Part shown: positions 17,266 through 28,380 of the stretch, piece by piece
Position numbering within the stretch: position 1 is the first letter of the stretch
Layout: every line of letters starts with the position of its first letter
DNA from: Zygnema cylindricum
Lineage: Eukaryota > Streptophyta > Zygnematophyceae > Zygnematales > Zygnemataceae
Assembly (NCBI GenBank): GCA_037447655.1
Contig: JBBHKE010001015.1
Coordinates: 28,928 to 92,927, forward strand
Direction of reading: 5' to 3'
Length of the DNA: 64,000 nt
Position numbers and translations under genes: made by a program
The notes under the pieces: generated by a model
Seen by the model: the letters and a program-made list of their open reading frames with translations, nothing else
Told to the model about the DNA's origin: nothing
Database searches by the model: none

Positions 17266-20200
17266 CTAGTATGTTGCTTGAAGGTACATCCCTGGAAAAA
17301 CATTAACTAAGGATGACTAAGGATAACTTTGGTAACCAAGTAAAGTGCTGGAATGCAACATGAAAAATTACATATATAAATTGAAGGAAAACATGGACGA
17401 TGTGGAAGAAAGATGGGAGAGAGGAAAAGAGGACACACCAACTAGGAGAGGAAGATTGTCACTCACTTTTTTGTTCAGATTCCTTTGCTGTCTCCCATAA
17501 ATTTCCTTGCTTCCTAATGGCTCTCTGCTCGACGAGTTCATGAAATACACGATGTCCATTTAATGGAACCCTGACTGCCGTTTTTTCTTTTGACAATCCT
17601 CTAGTTTGGGCTATAGCTGCTGCAGCTGCTGCTGCTGACGTCAGCATTCCTGTTGTGGGAGAGGGAGGGAAAGCCCTAGCTGAACCCTGAGATTCATGTC
17701 TCTCGGAAGTCCCAGTTTGATTGACTCGATTAGCTTTAGTTGCATTAGGAGCCGGAGTTCTTTCTCGTTTGGAAGCCGTGGCTGCCTCATCCTCCTTTAC
17801 TTGTTGTTTCAATTCAGCTGGAGAAGGAGGAGGGGTGCAAAAACTTGTCACGTTGCGACACTTGGCGCAACGTAGTTTCTGGACCATTATAAGAGTGGAA
17901 GAGAAGGTGGTTGGGACGACTAGGCGAGAATGGCACCATCGACACTACAGACAAAAAAAAACAAAAGCAAACAGTCCATGTTGAGAAGCGAAGCAGACAG
18001 AGAGAAGACCAACATCTATCCTTCTAACTCTCCCTTCCCTCTTCATAGCACCATATACCAGTCATTCAATTTTTTGTATATAATCCATGCAAACCCGTGA
18101 TTAACCTATACTCATTCATACTATAGAACTCACCGCAACTATCTTGGTTACAATAATTTTAGGGAGCAATGATTTTAGGAAGCAAAGATTTAAGGTCGGC
18201 ACGTGAACAAGCTTGGACAGCAATACTATAATCTTTAAAGAATTAATGTAGCGTGTCCAGTACTACTCTAACAAGTTTAGAGTTTACTTACTTCGACAAG
18301 CTGATTGCCATCGTTTCGGCTTAACAAATTCTTTGGCTCCAAAGACGAAATGGTTTCTCTCCTTCCTCTCATCGCCTCAACCTCAGACACAGAAAAAGAC
18401 CGTGGAATCCTGTTTTCCCTGCTCTCCCTTGTCTCCTCTCCCTCTCTCTCCTTTTTAATCCTGTTTTCCCTGCTCTCCCTTGTCTCCTCTCCCTCTCTCT
18501 CCTTTCTTTCGCCTGTCCCTTCTCCTCTCTCTCTTTCTCTTGGCTTCACAGCGGCTTCCTTCAATTTGCCTCCAACCTCATACAAATTGCAGTTTCCAGA
18601 ACTGTTTTCGGACGTTTTTATAAGAGTAGCAGACAAATCATCCTTTGATCCAACCTCCTTGCTGACATCTCTTATTTTTCCATCCTGAGCTTTTTGTTCT
18701 TCTTTGTCTGATAGAGTGAGAAGATTTTCCGAAGACAGAGACAGCAGAATTGCATTTTGTGAATTTCTGTCTAGGCTTTCCCTTCTATCGTAAGAGCGGA
18801 GGAGCATTTCTGGAGCTGAAAGTCCACGCATTCGTGAAAGTGGCTTGTTTGGACCAAAAATTGCTTTAACTTCTGTCAGCATCTGCATTCCATCACATTT
18901 CACAAAGAAAAGACATTCATATATACCTAAATTCTTTTACATTCACAAAAACAAAAAATCAATATACATTTGTACTCTTTTATGCATTTGCATTCCGTTA
19001 TATTCACAAAAATAGAAACCAAATCTGCGTAGATACTGCATTAAATCCACAGCCTGTACAACTTTTGCAGTTCCATATAACCCAGAACATACTTGGAGAC
19101 TCCCGTCCCTTGAAAATAGGTTTTCTTTCACATTATAACTGGAAAGATATATAAGCTAATACTTCAGGAAAGAAAAGAAAATCTACTCTTCTACTAATCG
19201 ATGAGATTGTTTTTCCGGAGAAGTATTGTTACCTGCACAAATTGAATGACAGAGAGAAAAAAGAAATAGCTTACCTCCTTGGCTGTCTCTCCTTCAGAGA
19301 GAGGTACAACAGTATCCAAATCCGGAGAGGGTGAAAGTGGTGGTTTTAGAAAAGAATTAGAAGAACGTGCTTTGGAAGATTCTATAGACCCTTTTTGACC
19401 CAAAAGAAGTGAATCCTGTACAAATAAATCTGTGTTTTCTTTCTTTTGCTTTCCATATGAAAGATTATGTGTCTGGTTATTCGAGAATCTTGGTAACGAA
19501 AGCGACTTCTTATGGGCTACAAATTTGGGCTGGAGCATTCCTGTAGACAAAGACTTCTCGGGAGGACTATCGAAAGGGACCTCTAATTCCATCAACTTTC
19601 GCGATTGGCTATTGAATGCTAATGTGGAGGTTTGGGAAAAGACATCATCTGGCTTGTTTGCTCTTTTTTTTGGATATTCGTTTTCTGAAACTCTTGCTTC
19701 TGAATAGAAATATGGATCAATTTCTTCATCATAAAAATCGCCCACATGATTTAAATTTTTTGACAACGGGAAAGTGGCATTTCCTACTCCCCGTTTTGCA
19801 TAATCGGAAACCGAGGCTTTTGGAGGAGAATTAACGAGTATTGCGGAAGATTCTGATTCAGAAATTTCAGAGCCATCTTGAGAATATGAAACGAGTCCTA
19901 AAGCAGCCAGCTTTGATTGAACTCGAACTCGAAATTCCTTCCGGCTGTCCTTTTCAAACAGTTTTTCTTTTCTCTCGTTCTTTTCTTCGGCCACTTGCAG
20001 AAACTGTTGTCTCCCATCATTTCCAAGAAAACTGTTCGATTTCGGCAGAATCACAGGCACAGCAACTGGAATATCTCCGCCAGAAAATTTATCATCTGGA
20101 TAATCATCTTCACTTTCGCTGTAGATTGCTGAACCCCAAACAGAATTATCCGATTTATAGAAGTATTCTGGACTTGCACTAGATTCACTCCACCTTTGAG

Positions 20201-23108
20201 CATGAGAAACCAGGGATTGTCTCCCTCGACCCATGGATCGGACAATATCCCTTTCCCTAGCCCATTCATCGTTTTTCACCTCCTTTCTCTCTCTCCCTCC
20301 CCATTCTTTTCGTTCCGTCTTTCCTTTTTCTTCGAAAAAACCTTGCTCACCCGCAAAAGAATTCGCTTTACTATGTCTGCTAAAACTTCCGGCACTTTGG
20401 TTTCTTTGCCACATATTATTCTTAATTTCTATTTCTCCTGTATCCACTTCCCATTCTGTATTTCTATATTTCCTGTCTTCACGTGGTACCTGAAATGGTC
20501 CTCTGAATTGGCCTTCAGTATATTGATTATCCTCCCAAAGATCTCCTCCTAAAGACTCTGAGTATTGTGCTTCAGAATATCTTGAATTGTGACGTGATGA
20601 TTGATCCGAGTTCGCTCGAGATAATGACAATTGCTGCGTTTCCCATTTATCTATCTGGGATTGTTTCTCTGAATAAGAACTATCCCACTCCAAGTCTTCG
20701 CTTCTTGCTGGATACATATCACTCAAAGTCTCTTGCTTCTGACTCAAAATTGTTTGGGACCTGACTGATAAATCTTCAGATTTGCTGTCAAAATTACCTT
20801 GGTGCGCTTGAGATAGAATATCTTCACTTGATCCGAAACCCCTTGGAAATGCCCGGTGATTTTCCTCTCCCTCTTCTCCCTCTAATCGATTATTTACTCT
20901 CCAATTCTCATAAAGTGATGCAATCGGTGACTCGAGTTTCTCAAAAGCTACTTCATTCCTGTTTGAAGAAGAATAGGAATCGACAGTTTCTAGTGCCTTC
21001 TCTATACGCATCATCCGCGCAGCCCAAGCTTTGAAAGAAGGATCTTGACGATAAGATCGAGAGGGGAAATATTCATTGCCCCCATTAGAGTTCACCTTCT
21101 TCTCCCAATCCTTTTCCCCTTCTTGCATTCTCTCAATTTCCTCTCTTTCTCGTTCACGCTTCCACTCCATTTCCGCTCTTTCCTTCTCCGTCTTCCTCTC
21201 TCTTTCTCTTTCCTTTTCTATTTCTCTCTCCCTCTCTCTCTCCCATTCCCTTTCCCTGTCCCTGTCCCTCTCTCTGTCCCTCTCCCTCTCCCTCTGCCTC
21301 TCATTCTCTTGTTGGATAGTTTGTCTGAAACTAAATCCGTCTGAGCTTTGCATTGCCACAATTTGACTGTTCGCTTTTAAAATTTGTGATTTCTGTTCTT
21401 GCCTCATAAGTATCTGCTGCTGAACTTGCATTTTATCATCCATATTAGAAATAGAAGAGGAACTGGAACTCATCCGTTCCGATATTTGTTTAGTTAATCT
21501 AAAAGCATTTTCAAAATGTTGCATTTGTTGCCTTTCAGAAATCTGTTTTCTTAAAAGAAGTTCTTGCCATCCTCCTTCCTTACCTCCAACTCTCGTCTGG
21601 AACACACCCATAGATTTAAGAACACCATTTGCATCCGAGTTTTTATCTACTTTTCTTATATCCCCTTCTCTTACATTTCCTTGCCACGATAATCCTCTTC
21701 TTGGTCCATATTCCAAACCCTCGTCTTCATCCTCGGAGAGCGTCGCATGTGTCATAATCCGCTCCGAAATCTGTTTCTTATAACGGGGCGGAGTCATTCC
21801 CGTTCCTTCCATGGAAAGAGGCACATTGTATCTTCTTGAAACTTCTGTTTTAAATTTTGTTAACGTGCGGTCTCCAAAAGTACGATCACCAAAGTTATGG
21901 TCTTCAAACGTGCGGTCTCCTTTATTCCGAGAAGCGATAGTCATGGCTGGATCAGATTCCCAATTTTCAATTTCCAATTCTTCTCTCTGTTTTGCTGAAA
22001 ACCATGGTTCCCTCTTCTTCTCCTCTGGTTCAAAGATTCCCTCTGAGTGTCTCCTTCCTCGAGTTTGAAATTCGATGGCGGAGACAGATTTCAATGTTTC
22101 ATTCCCCTCTCTCTCTTCCCACAGTCTTTCCCTTTCCCTCCCTTGATCTCGTTGCTGACGCTTCTCGTCTCTCTTTCTCTCCCACTCTCTTTCTCTTTCA
22201 ATCAGTCTTGCTCTCTCCTCTCTCTCACCGACTTCTCTATTCATTACCTGTTCCTGCAATTGAACTTCCCTAGTTCTCTCCCTGGCCAGTTTCTCCCTCT
22301 CTTTCTCCTCCTCTTTTTCCCTCTCCATCTGCCTTTCTATCATCATCTCCCTCCCTCTTTCTCTCTCTATTTGCTTTTCCATCACAATCCCTTCTCTCTC
22401 TTTTTCCCGCTCTTTCACCTCTTCCTTTACTTGTACTCTCTCTCCCGCGATTTTTCTCTCTCTCTCGCTCTCGATTTCTCTTTCTCTTTCTTTTTGCTCC
22501 CTCTGGTCCCTCTCTCTCTCGTCCTTCTCCCTTTCCCTTTCCTTCTCCATCTCCATCTCCATCTCGATCTCCCTTTCCCTCTCCATCTCCCTCTCCCTCT
22601 CCCTCCCCCTCTCCCTCTCCCTCTCCCTCTCTCTCTCCCTCTCCATCTCCATCTCTCTCTCCGTCTCTCCCTCTCCCTCTTCCCTTTCCTTTTCCTTCGC
22701 TTCCCTTTCTTTCTCTTCGCTTTCTGTCCTTTCCTTCTCCCTTTCCATCTCTCTCGTTTTGCCTTCCTCTTTCTGCTCCTGCTCAGGTGTCAGCCTCATA
22801 GGCAACTGTACGGCCTCCATTCCCTCCTCTACCCCTCCCACTTTCACCATAAAACACACATTGGACCCCTTTAACCCCCCAGTTCCCTTAATCCCCCCAA
22901 TTATACCCTTCAATCTATGACTTTCTCCATTGTCCACATTCTCTCCATTCTCCCCAAAATCCCATTTGACTCCGTTGACAGCATTATTAACCTTGTTATT
23001 TCCCACGTGTGAGCCTGTCCTCCCACTAGATCTCAGTCCCAAGAAGGCCTTAATGCCAGCTGGCAGCCTTCCGACACTCAGACTGCGGCGGTGCTCCGGG
23101 GGTTGCAT
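17266..23108 (-). CDS. Large charged protein with C-terminal zinc ribbon (EDR4-like candidate)
   Basis: Exons on the minus strand: 23108-19275, 18882-18292, 17944-17467 and a tentative short last exon 17291-17266 ending in TAG. The first two are multiples of three with clean GT-AG junctions (GTAAGC, GTAAGT, GTGAGT donors). Product about 1640 residues. N terminus has RRSLSVGRLP; residues about 106-343 and 599-673 are long Glu/Arg/Lys runs (RERERE type) expected to form single alpha-helices; the rest is Ser-rich and probably disordered. The motif KQISER occurs three times near residues 443, 518 and 537. Exon 3 opens with CRWC, then LVVP, then KLRCAKCRNV (Cys at about 1476, 1479, 1501, 1504), resembling the plant zinc_ribbon_12/DUF3133 domain of EDR4-like proteins. 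The usual N-terminal EDR4 ribbon is not seen. Function unknown; the family call rests mainly on the Cys pattern. Confidence 0.65.
18406..18507 (-). repeat. 51-bp in-frame tandem duplication in coding exon 2
   Basis: Positions 18406-18456 and 18457-18507 are near-identical copies. On the coding minus strand the duplication gives two successive copies of a 17-residue block containing EREGEETRESRENRI in the charged protein. The length divisible by three preserves the frame, and the near identity suggests a recent event. Confidence 0.85.
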
Positions 23109-23990
23109 TGGGGTAGGAAGAGAGTGGAGAGAGAGGAGGGAAGAGCGGAGAAAAAAGAGAGTGGAGAGAGAGGAGGGAGAAGAGAGGAGGGAAGAGAGTG
23201 GAGAGAGAGGAGGGAAGAGAGAGTGGAGAGAGAGGGAGGAGAGAATGGAGAGAGAGGAGGGAAGAAAGAGTGGAGAGAGTGGAGAAAAGAGGAGAGAGAG
23301 AAGACGGAAGAGGGAGCGGAGAGAGTGGAGGGAAGAGGAGAGAGAGGAGAAAGAGGGAAAGGGTGTAAAAATAAATGGATAGAGAGGAGAAAGGCGAAGG
23401 GAAGAAGTGGGAGAAAGAAAGAGAGAGTGACCAAAGAGATGGAGGAGACGGGAGGGAGAGGAGAGGGAGTTGGGTGGAAGTGGGGATAGAGAAGGATAAA
23501 ATGAAGAGAGCTAACGGGTATAGAGGGACCGCGAGGAGAGCGAGAAGGGAGGAAAGAACATGGGTAGTCGGGAATTTGTCGTAAAAGGGAATATAATTGG
23601 TTCGGAGAAGAAAAGGAGCGACCTTTGTTGGTGGAGGTGATGATTTTCAAGGGAGAGCAGAGAGAGGGAGAGAGACAGATCACATGCGAGTCGGTGAAAA
23701 GAAGTGAGTGGATGCGGATACACTCTATTTTGCGGCTTGGGAAAAAAGAGGAGAGGGAGACGGTAAATTAAAAGCTCAAAATTGGGAAGGGAGAATAGGT
23801 GAGAGGAGAGAGGAGAGAAGAGGGAGAGAAGAGGGAAAAAAGAGGGAGATAAGGAGAAAAGAGGGAGAGAATAGAGAGTAGAGAGAGGGATAGGAGAAGA
23901 GGGAGGAAGTGGAAGAAGAGGAGGAGAGTAGAGAGAAGAATAGGAGAAGAGGGAGAGGAGGGGGGAAAATGAAGCCGGCCGTACCTGCCT
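23109..23990 (-). other. Pyrimidine-rich leader region (purine-rich on + strand)
   Basis: Almost 900 bp of GAGAGAGG/GGAAGAGAG on the + strand lies immediately 5' of the start codon of the minus-strand zinc-ribbon gene. In that gene's sense this is a CT-rich tract, plausible as a 5' untranslated or promoter-proximal sequence. Long frames on both strands here (Arg/Glu/Lys or Ser/Pro/Leu) look like low-complexity artefacts. Core promoter elements are not distinguishable. Confidence 0.5.
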
Positions 23991-25437
23991 CAAGTAGAGG
24001 GAACACGGTGGAGACCCTTTACTCTCTTTATAGGAGGCTTTCTGTACGTGCGGTCTCTGTACGTTTCAAAAGTCCGTACAAGTACCTGGCTGCTGCAATT
24101 TGCCAGCGATAGTACATTTTTATTAAGTACAATACCACTTGACAAGATGTACTAATTTTTGTCTCTTTTTGGACGTGGGTTAGGATCTTGTTCCCTTGTT
24201 GGCCCGTCTGGTCCGCGATCTTGTCCGTTCTGGTCAAAATTTACGTAATGATTTTACAAGAATATAATTTTCAGATCTGTTCCGCTTTATTCTTTGTTTT
24301 TTTTTTTTAGTTCGCTGTCCTTTTTTTCTCGTCTTTTATCCGTCCGTGAGTTTTTAAGTACGATATTACTTAGAATATCGAAAGTGATTCGTCAACCGGG
24401 ACTAACATTTTGTTTTTTGCTTGTATGTACGTTTCTCGCTTGTTTAAAATCTTCAAAACAGCTTTCCGCGTACTTTTTTTAATACAGTTGGCCCGGTCAA
24501 GTAAAGTTGGCAGGACCTTTTCGACCCAGAAAATTCCAAAAAAAGCGGTACCGTTTTTTTTCCGGGTACTGTAATTATGGGGCGGTGAGGAGGTCACGGT
24601 CTCCCGGGAAAAAATTTAAAGACAAAAATGTAACTTCCAAGCTTACAAAACGACAGATGCTTTCTGACACCTACGCAAGATTCTATCATGGCTTCTTTCA
24701 AACGATTTCTGCACAGAAGATTTGAGAAAATTGTACGATGAAGTACAGAAATCATTCACTAGAAGTGCCGATCTAACGAACTGCTGTACGGCATCGGGAT
24801 CCTACGGTCCTACAGTGACAGACACGATCTTGAACTCGAAGCCTGTTCACACTATTTCTTAAGGTACAGTTCCATAGAGAACGGCATACGATATCCGTAC
24901 GAAATCCGGTCACATGATATTTGTGTTTTTTAATTTATTTTATTTTACGGATGAAAAGCAACAATTTTCCATGGACGAATTTCCAGTATTGTATGCATTG
25001 ACGCATCGTCCATCCAAAGGCGGAATGAAGCCACGTGGCAGAAATTTGAAGCATGAAACTCGTGAAGAAAAAAATGGATAGTTACAACTTCACGTACGGA
25101 AAAAATCCTTGCGACTTCCAATGCGTGATGAGATTTTCAATTAGACAAAGCGTACGGATCAAGAATTTGTCAGTTTGATGGTTTCATTGATTCTCCGTAC
25201 GTTTTTGTCAATCGCCAAAAACATTTTTCATTTCGTTTTGGCGATTTGCATATTCAAGGGCAAATAGTTGACGCAAAGATGACGTCATGTTGGCGTCAAC
25301 AGACGTCGAAAAAGTAATGTCGATGACAATTGAAAACATTGCGTGTCCGCGTCCGCTCATAAATGGCGGCTGACCCCTGTTTGAAAGACATCGACCTCGT
25401 CAGCATAGTTCCAAACGCGGTATTATCTGCCTTAATA
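23991..25437. other. Intergenic, GTACG-rich repeat-derived DNA
   Basis: No gene recognised. GTACG, CGTAC and TACGG words are dense (for example 24043-24090 and 24860-25200), as in the foldback elements at 46.7 and 56.8 kb. The segment 24500-24660 has general resemblance to 35440-35590 (CCTTTTCG/GGAAAA-type words and TGTAACTTCCAA versus TTACATTTCCAA), suggesting another dispersed repeat. Confidence 0.4.
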
Positions 25438-25743
25438 GCATAGTTCAAAAGTAGGCGTTTTTATGGTAGGCCTTTGGTCGGCGCCTTTATCGTAAGTTGT
25501 GTTATGGGCTTTTCATGTGATCTTCTTAGATCGCTACTTTGATCAGCGACCGTCCGATTGTCCGAATCTGACGGTGTAAATAAATTTTTTGGTCCGAATT
25601 TTTAATTGGTCCAATTTTTGGTCCGAATGTTTTAATTGGTCTGAATAGGTCCGAATACAATATGGGCCTTAAGGTTATATTGTATGTTTTGCATACAATA
25701 GGCATAGTGTATGGACCTACTTTCACCTACTTTTGAACTATGC
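25438..25743. mobile_element. 306-bp MITE with perfect 18-bp TIRs
   Basis: GCATAGTTCAAAAGTAGG at 25438-25455 is exactly inverted at 25726-25743. Both sides are flanked by TTAATA (25432-25437 and 25744-25749), the probable target duplication. A short core such as TTA or TTAA would suit PIF/Harbinger or piggyBac-like elements. No coding capacity. An internal hairpin (CATACAATA and its complement) lies near 25678-25700. Confidence 0.85.
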
Positions 25744-25968
25744 TTAATAGTATAGTGCAGTATTATAAGCAAAAAAGCAACTGTTGGGTTTAAGCGCATG
25801 GCCTGACCCTTCTACCGCTTTAACGACCGCTTGAGCGTCTATACTCGTCGTCCAAAAGTCAAAACAATTCTTAACCTTTCATAACAATGCAAAACTGAAC
25901 GTTGCTACACAGTTAATCGGAATCAGTGATAGTGTTTTTTTCGCCACTAAAAACATCGTTTCTCCGTG

Positions 25969-26063
25969 CACACTTATAGGATTGTCAATCAAACACCACC
26001 AATAGAAAGGTGATAATCCAGGCTTCAAATAGCACTCACTGGACTGACAATCCTAAAAGTGTG
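25969..26063. repeat. 95-bp hairpin with 19-bp arms
   Basis: Arms 25969-25987 and 26045-26063 are inverted with one mismatch (CACACTTATAGGATTGTCA). The left arm is preceded by CGCCACTAAAAACATC and TTTCTCCGTG, a dispersed motif also seen at 62.5-63.8 kb, so this is a member of that foldback family. Confidence 0.75.
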
Positions 26064-28380
26064 GCTTTTTTGGAATTCCATGGATGGCCTTTTGAAATAA
26101 ATGACTTTTCAAAACAACATTTAAGGAAAAAAATTATATATATCATAAAACATGGTTTAAAAATGCAAATGAAGTGCTCATGTACGGTTTTACTTTGTGC
26201 TTAAACTTTATTTTTTTAATCCTCAAAGCTAACATAAGTTTAGGCAGTTGCTCAAGCAACTCTAAAAGTATACAAAATGTACTTAGGTAATGATTGTGGG
26301 AAAACATGTTCAATTACTATATTACCCGTATGACACGACTTAAGGGGTTAAATTACATACCACTGTAATCGAAGACTTCTCAATACATTGTATGCTTATG
26401 ACCTATACCCATTTGAATGCACATAATTCATTCAACTGAACCCAAATTAACAAAGTCGAACCCGTGGCAAAATCGGCAACTACACGAAAATCGGGTGAGA
26501 GCAAACACTTTTCCACTTGATACTACACAATCATGGGTTTAATTCACAAATCCATTCCCTACTATTCATGTCAATCGTCGAACCTATAGTGTGGTGGTTC
26601 CATCCCAACTCAAACCCAATTTCAAAGTAAAACGAATTGAGAAGTGGACATTTTTTCCCTTTACAGCTATGTAGTGTCACGAGTTTTATCGTCATCATAA
26701 AAAAGTAGAGTTGCGGACGGTAAGTATAATTGTGATTGAATGCATTGGTGTTTATGACATTTATTAAAAAAACAGAGTTTTATCATTCTCCTCAAGCATA
26801 CAAATAACATGTTCACAAAAAGTCATTTTATTACCCCATGATGGTGATTGGAACATTCACTGTGTAAACTGCAGCCGCGAAATAACAAAGCCAAAAGTTT
26901 AATTGCCTACGATGTTTGTGGCATTAGATTATCGTGACATTAAAACCTTCTCCATTTCTCAAAATGTTAAACTTTTCACTTTTATATTTCATTACATAAT
27001 AATCCTCAAATGCATACAATACAAGCGATGGTTCTCAATGGAGGTTGCGGTTGTGCTTGATGTTTCTGTTTCGTACCAAACTGTTAGTTATAGCTCAACC
27101 TTATTTTATGTTTATGGGTCCACGAGTGCATATTGAGTTGTTCTCGAGTGGTAACCACATGAAATCTAAATGTTATTACAAAGAAGGCAACTATAGGATG
27201 TGTTCGAAGACACAATAAGAGAGCTCGACAAGCTGAAATTAGCACATCAATAACCAATGTTGAGAATAAAACTTGGAATACTTGGAGATTGTAAGATATT
27301 GACACTCTATTTATTATCACTAACGGTTTTTCATCTTATCAAATTGCTATATTGAAGAGGGAAAATGCTTTAAATTACACTTGAGAAACAACAAAAGTTA
27401 ATTTGCACAGTTATACTCGTGAAAAAATTAATGTGAAACACTTACAATGCTCATGTAAAAGCATACGCAAGAGTGGATAGTTGGAGCACGACCACAAATT
27501 ATTGTTCGTACAAAATGATATGTTGGAGTTTGACCTAAAATTTGCCCCGATTTACCCTCGTAAAGGGCAAGGTCTTCAAATGGCGGTTATTTACTTTACC
27601 AATTTTTTGTACTTCAACCTGATGTACATGTACCGTAAGTGACAATATGGCAACAAGGTAAAACCTGCCCTGGTAAAAATACTATATATTTAGGCCACAA
27701 AAATCAAGGGCAAAATTACGTGGGCAAAATTAAAAATATCGAGGGCATGCATGGATCACACGTGCGAGTCACTTGTACGCACTGGCGGACCAGCTTAAAA
27801 ATATGCCAGTACCACCGTACGCTTACTCCTAGCTTTCCTGGCTTTGTCAAACTCTAGTGTGAGCGATCGTAAAGTCATGTTAGTGTAAATAGTTGTAATT
27901 GTATGGAACTTTGTCCCTTTTTCCTACGCTTTTGTGAGTGCATTTACAAATTGGTAAACTTGAGGGCAAATTTTCTTCAAATTTTGTTACCCTATTGGTT
28001 GCATTTCGAGACCGCGACCGGCCCAACGCGTGACCGGCCCAACGTGTGAATTTTAGGCGGAAAGTCATTTTTTTTTTCTCAAATGCTAAAAATTATATAG
28101 AAATTTAAAATCGACGCAGATTCATTGGATCGCAAACATTTTGTTTTATTTACTTCTCAACGTTTTTCAAACGGTGGCATACTTCGCCGAAAAATTTCGA
28201 AAAGTAATAATTTGTCTTGCTGACGCTTCGTTGTTGTCGTAAGAACATAAACTGCCTTTACGCGTGCGAACTAATTGACGTCGTGACAGTTGGTGCATGT
28301 AAACCTTCACTGACACTTCGGTGGACATTGCTCTTTGGCGCCTTCTTCTTATGTTCTCTCTTTGGGTGCTAGTCCTTCCA
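26064..28380. other. Intergenic AT-rich DNA, no gene recognised
   Basis: No coding similarity on either strand. A 16-bp imperfect tandem duplication (GACCGGCCCAACGCGT then GACCGGCCCAACGTGT) occurs near 28016-28047. The segment from about 28150 leads into the degraded 5' part of the retroelement. Confidence 0.4.

Noticed and set aside
17459-17887. Separate small gene starting MVQKLRCAKC
   Set aside because: An acceptor 60 bp upstream extends the frame with CRWCHSRLVVP, completing the zinc ribbon and joining exon 2 in phase; better explained as exon 3 of the large gene.
22047-22874. Long open frame on the + strand (275 residues, Leu/Pro/Ser/Phe-rich)
   Set aside because: It is the complement of the Glu/Arg repeat coding region of the minus-strand gene; codon-level simplicity keeps both strands open.
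23078-23683. Open frames in the GA/CT-rich tract on both strands
   Set aside because: Pure low-complexity composition (Arg/Glu/Lys or Ser/Pro/Leu) with no domain; more likely leader or microsatellite.
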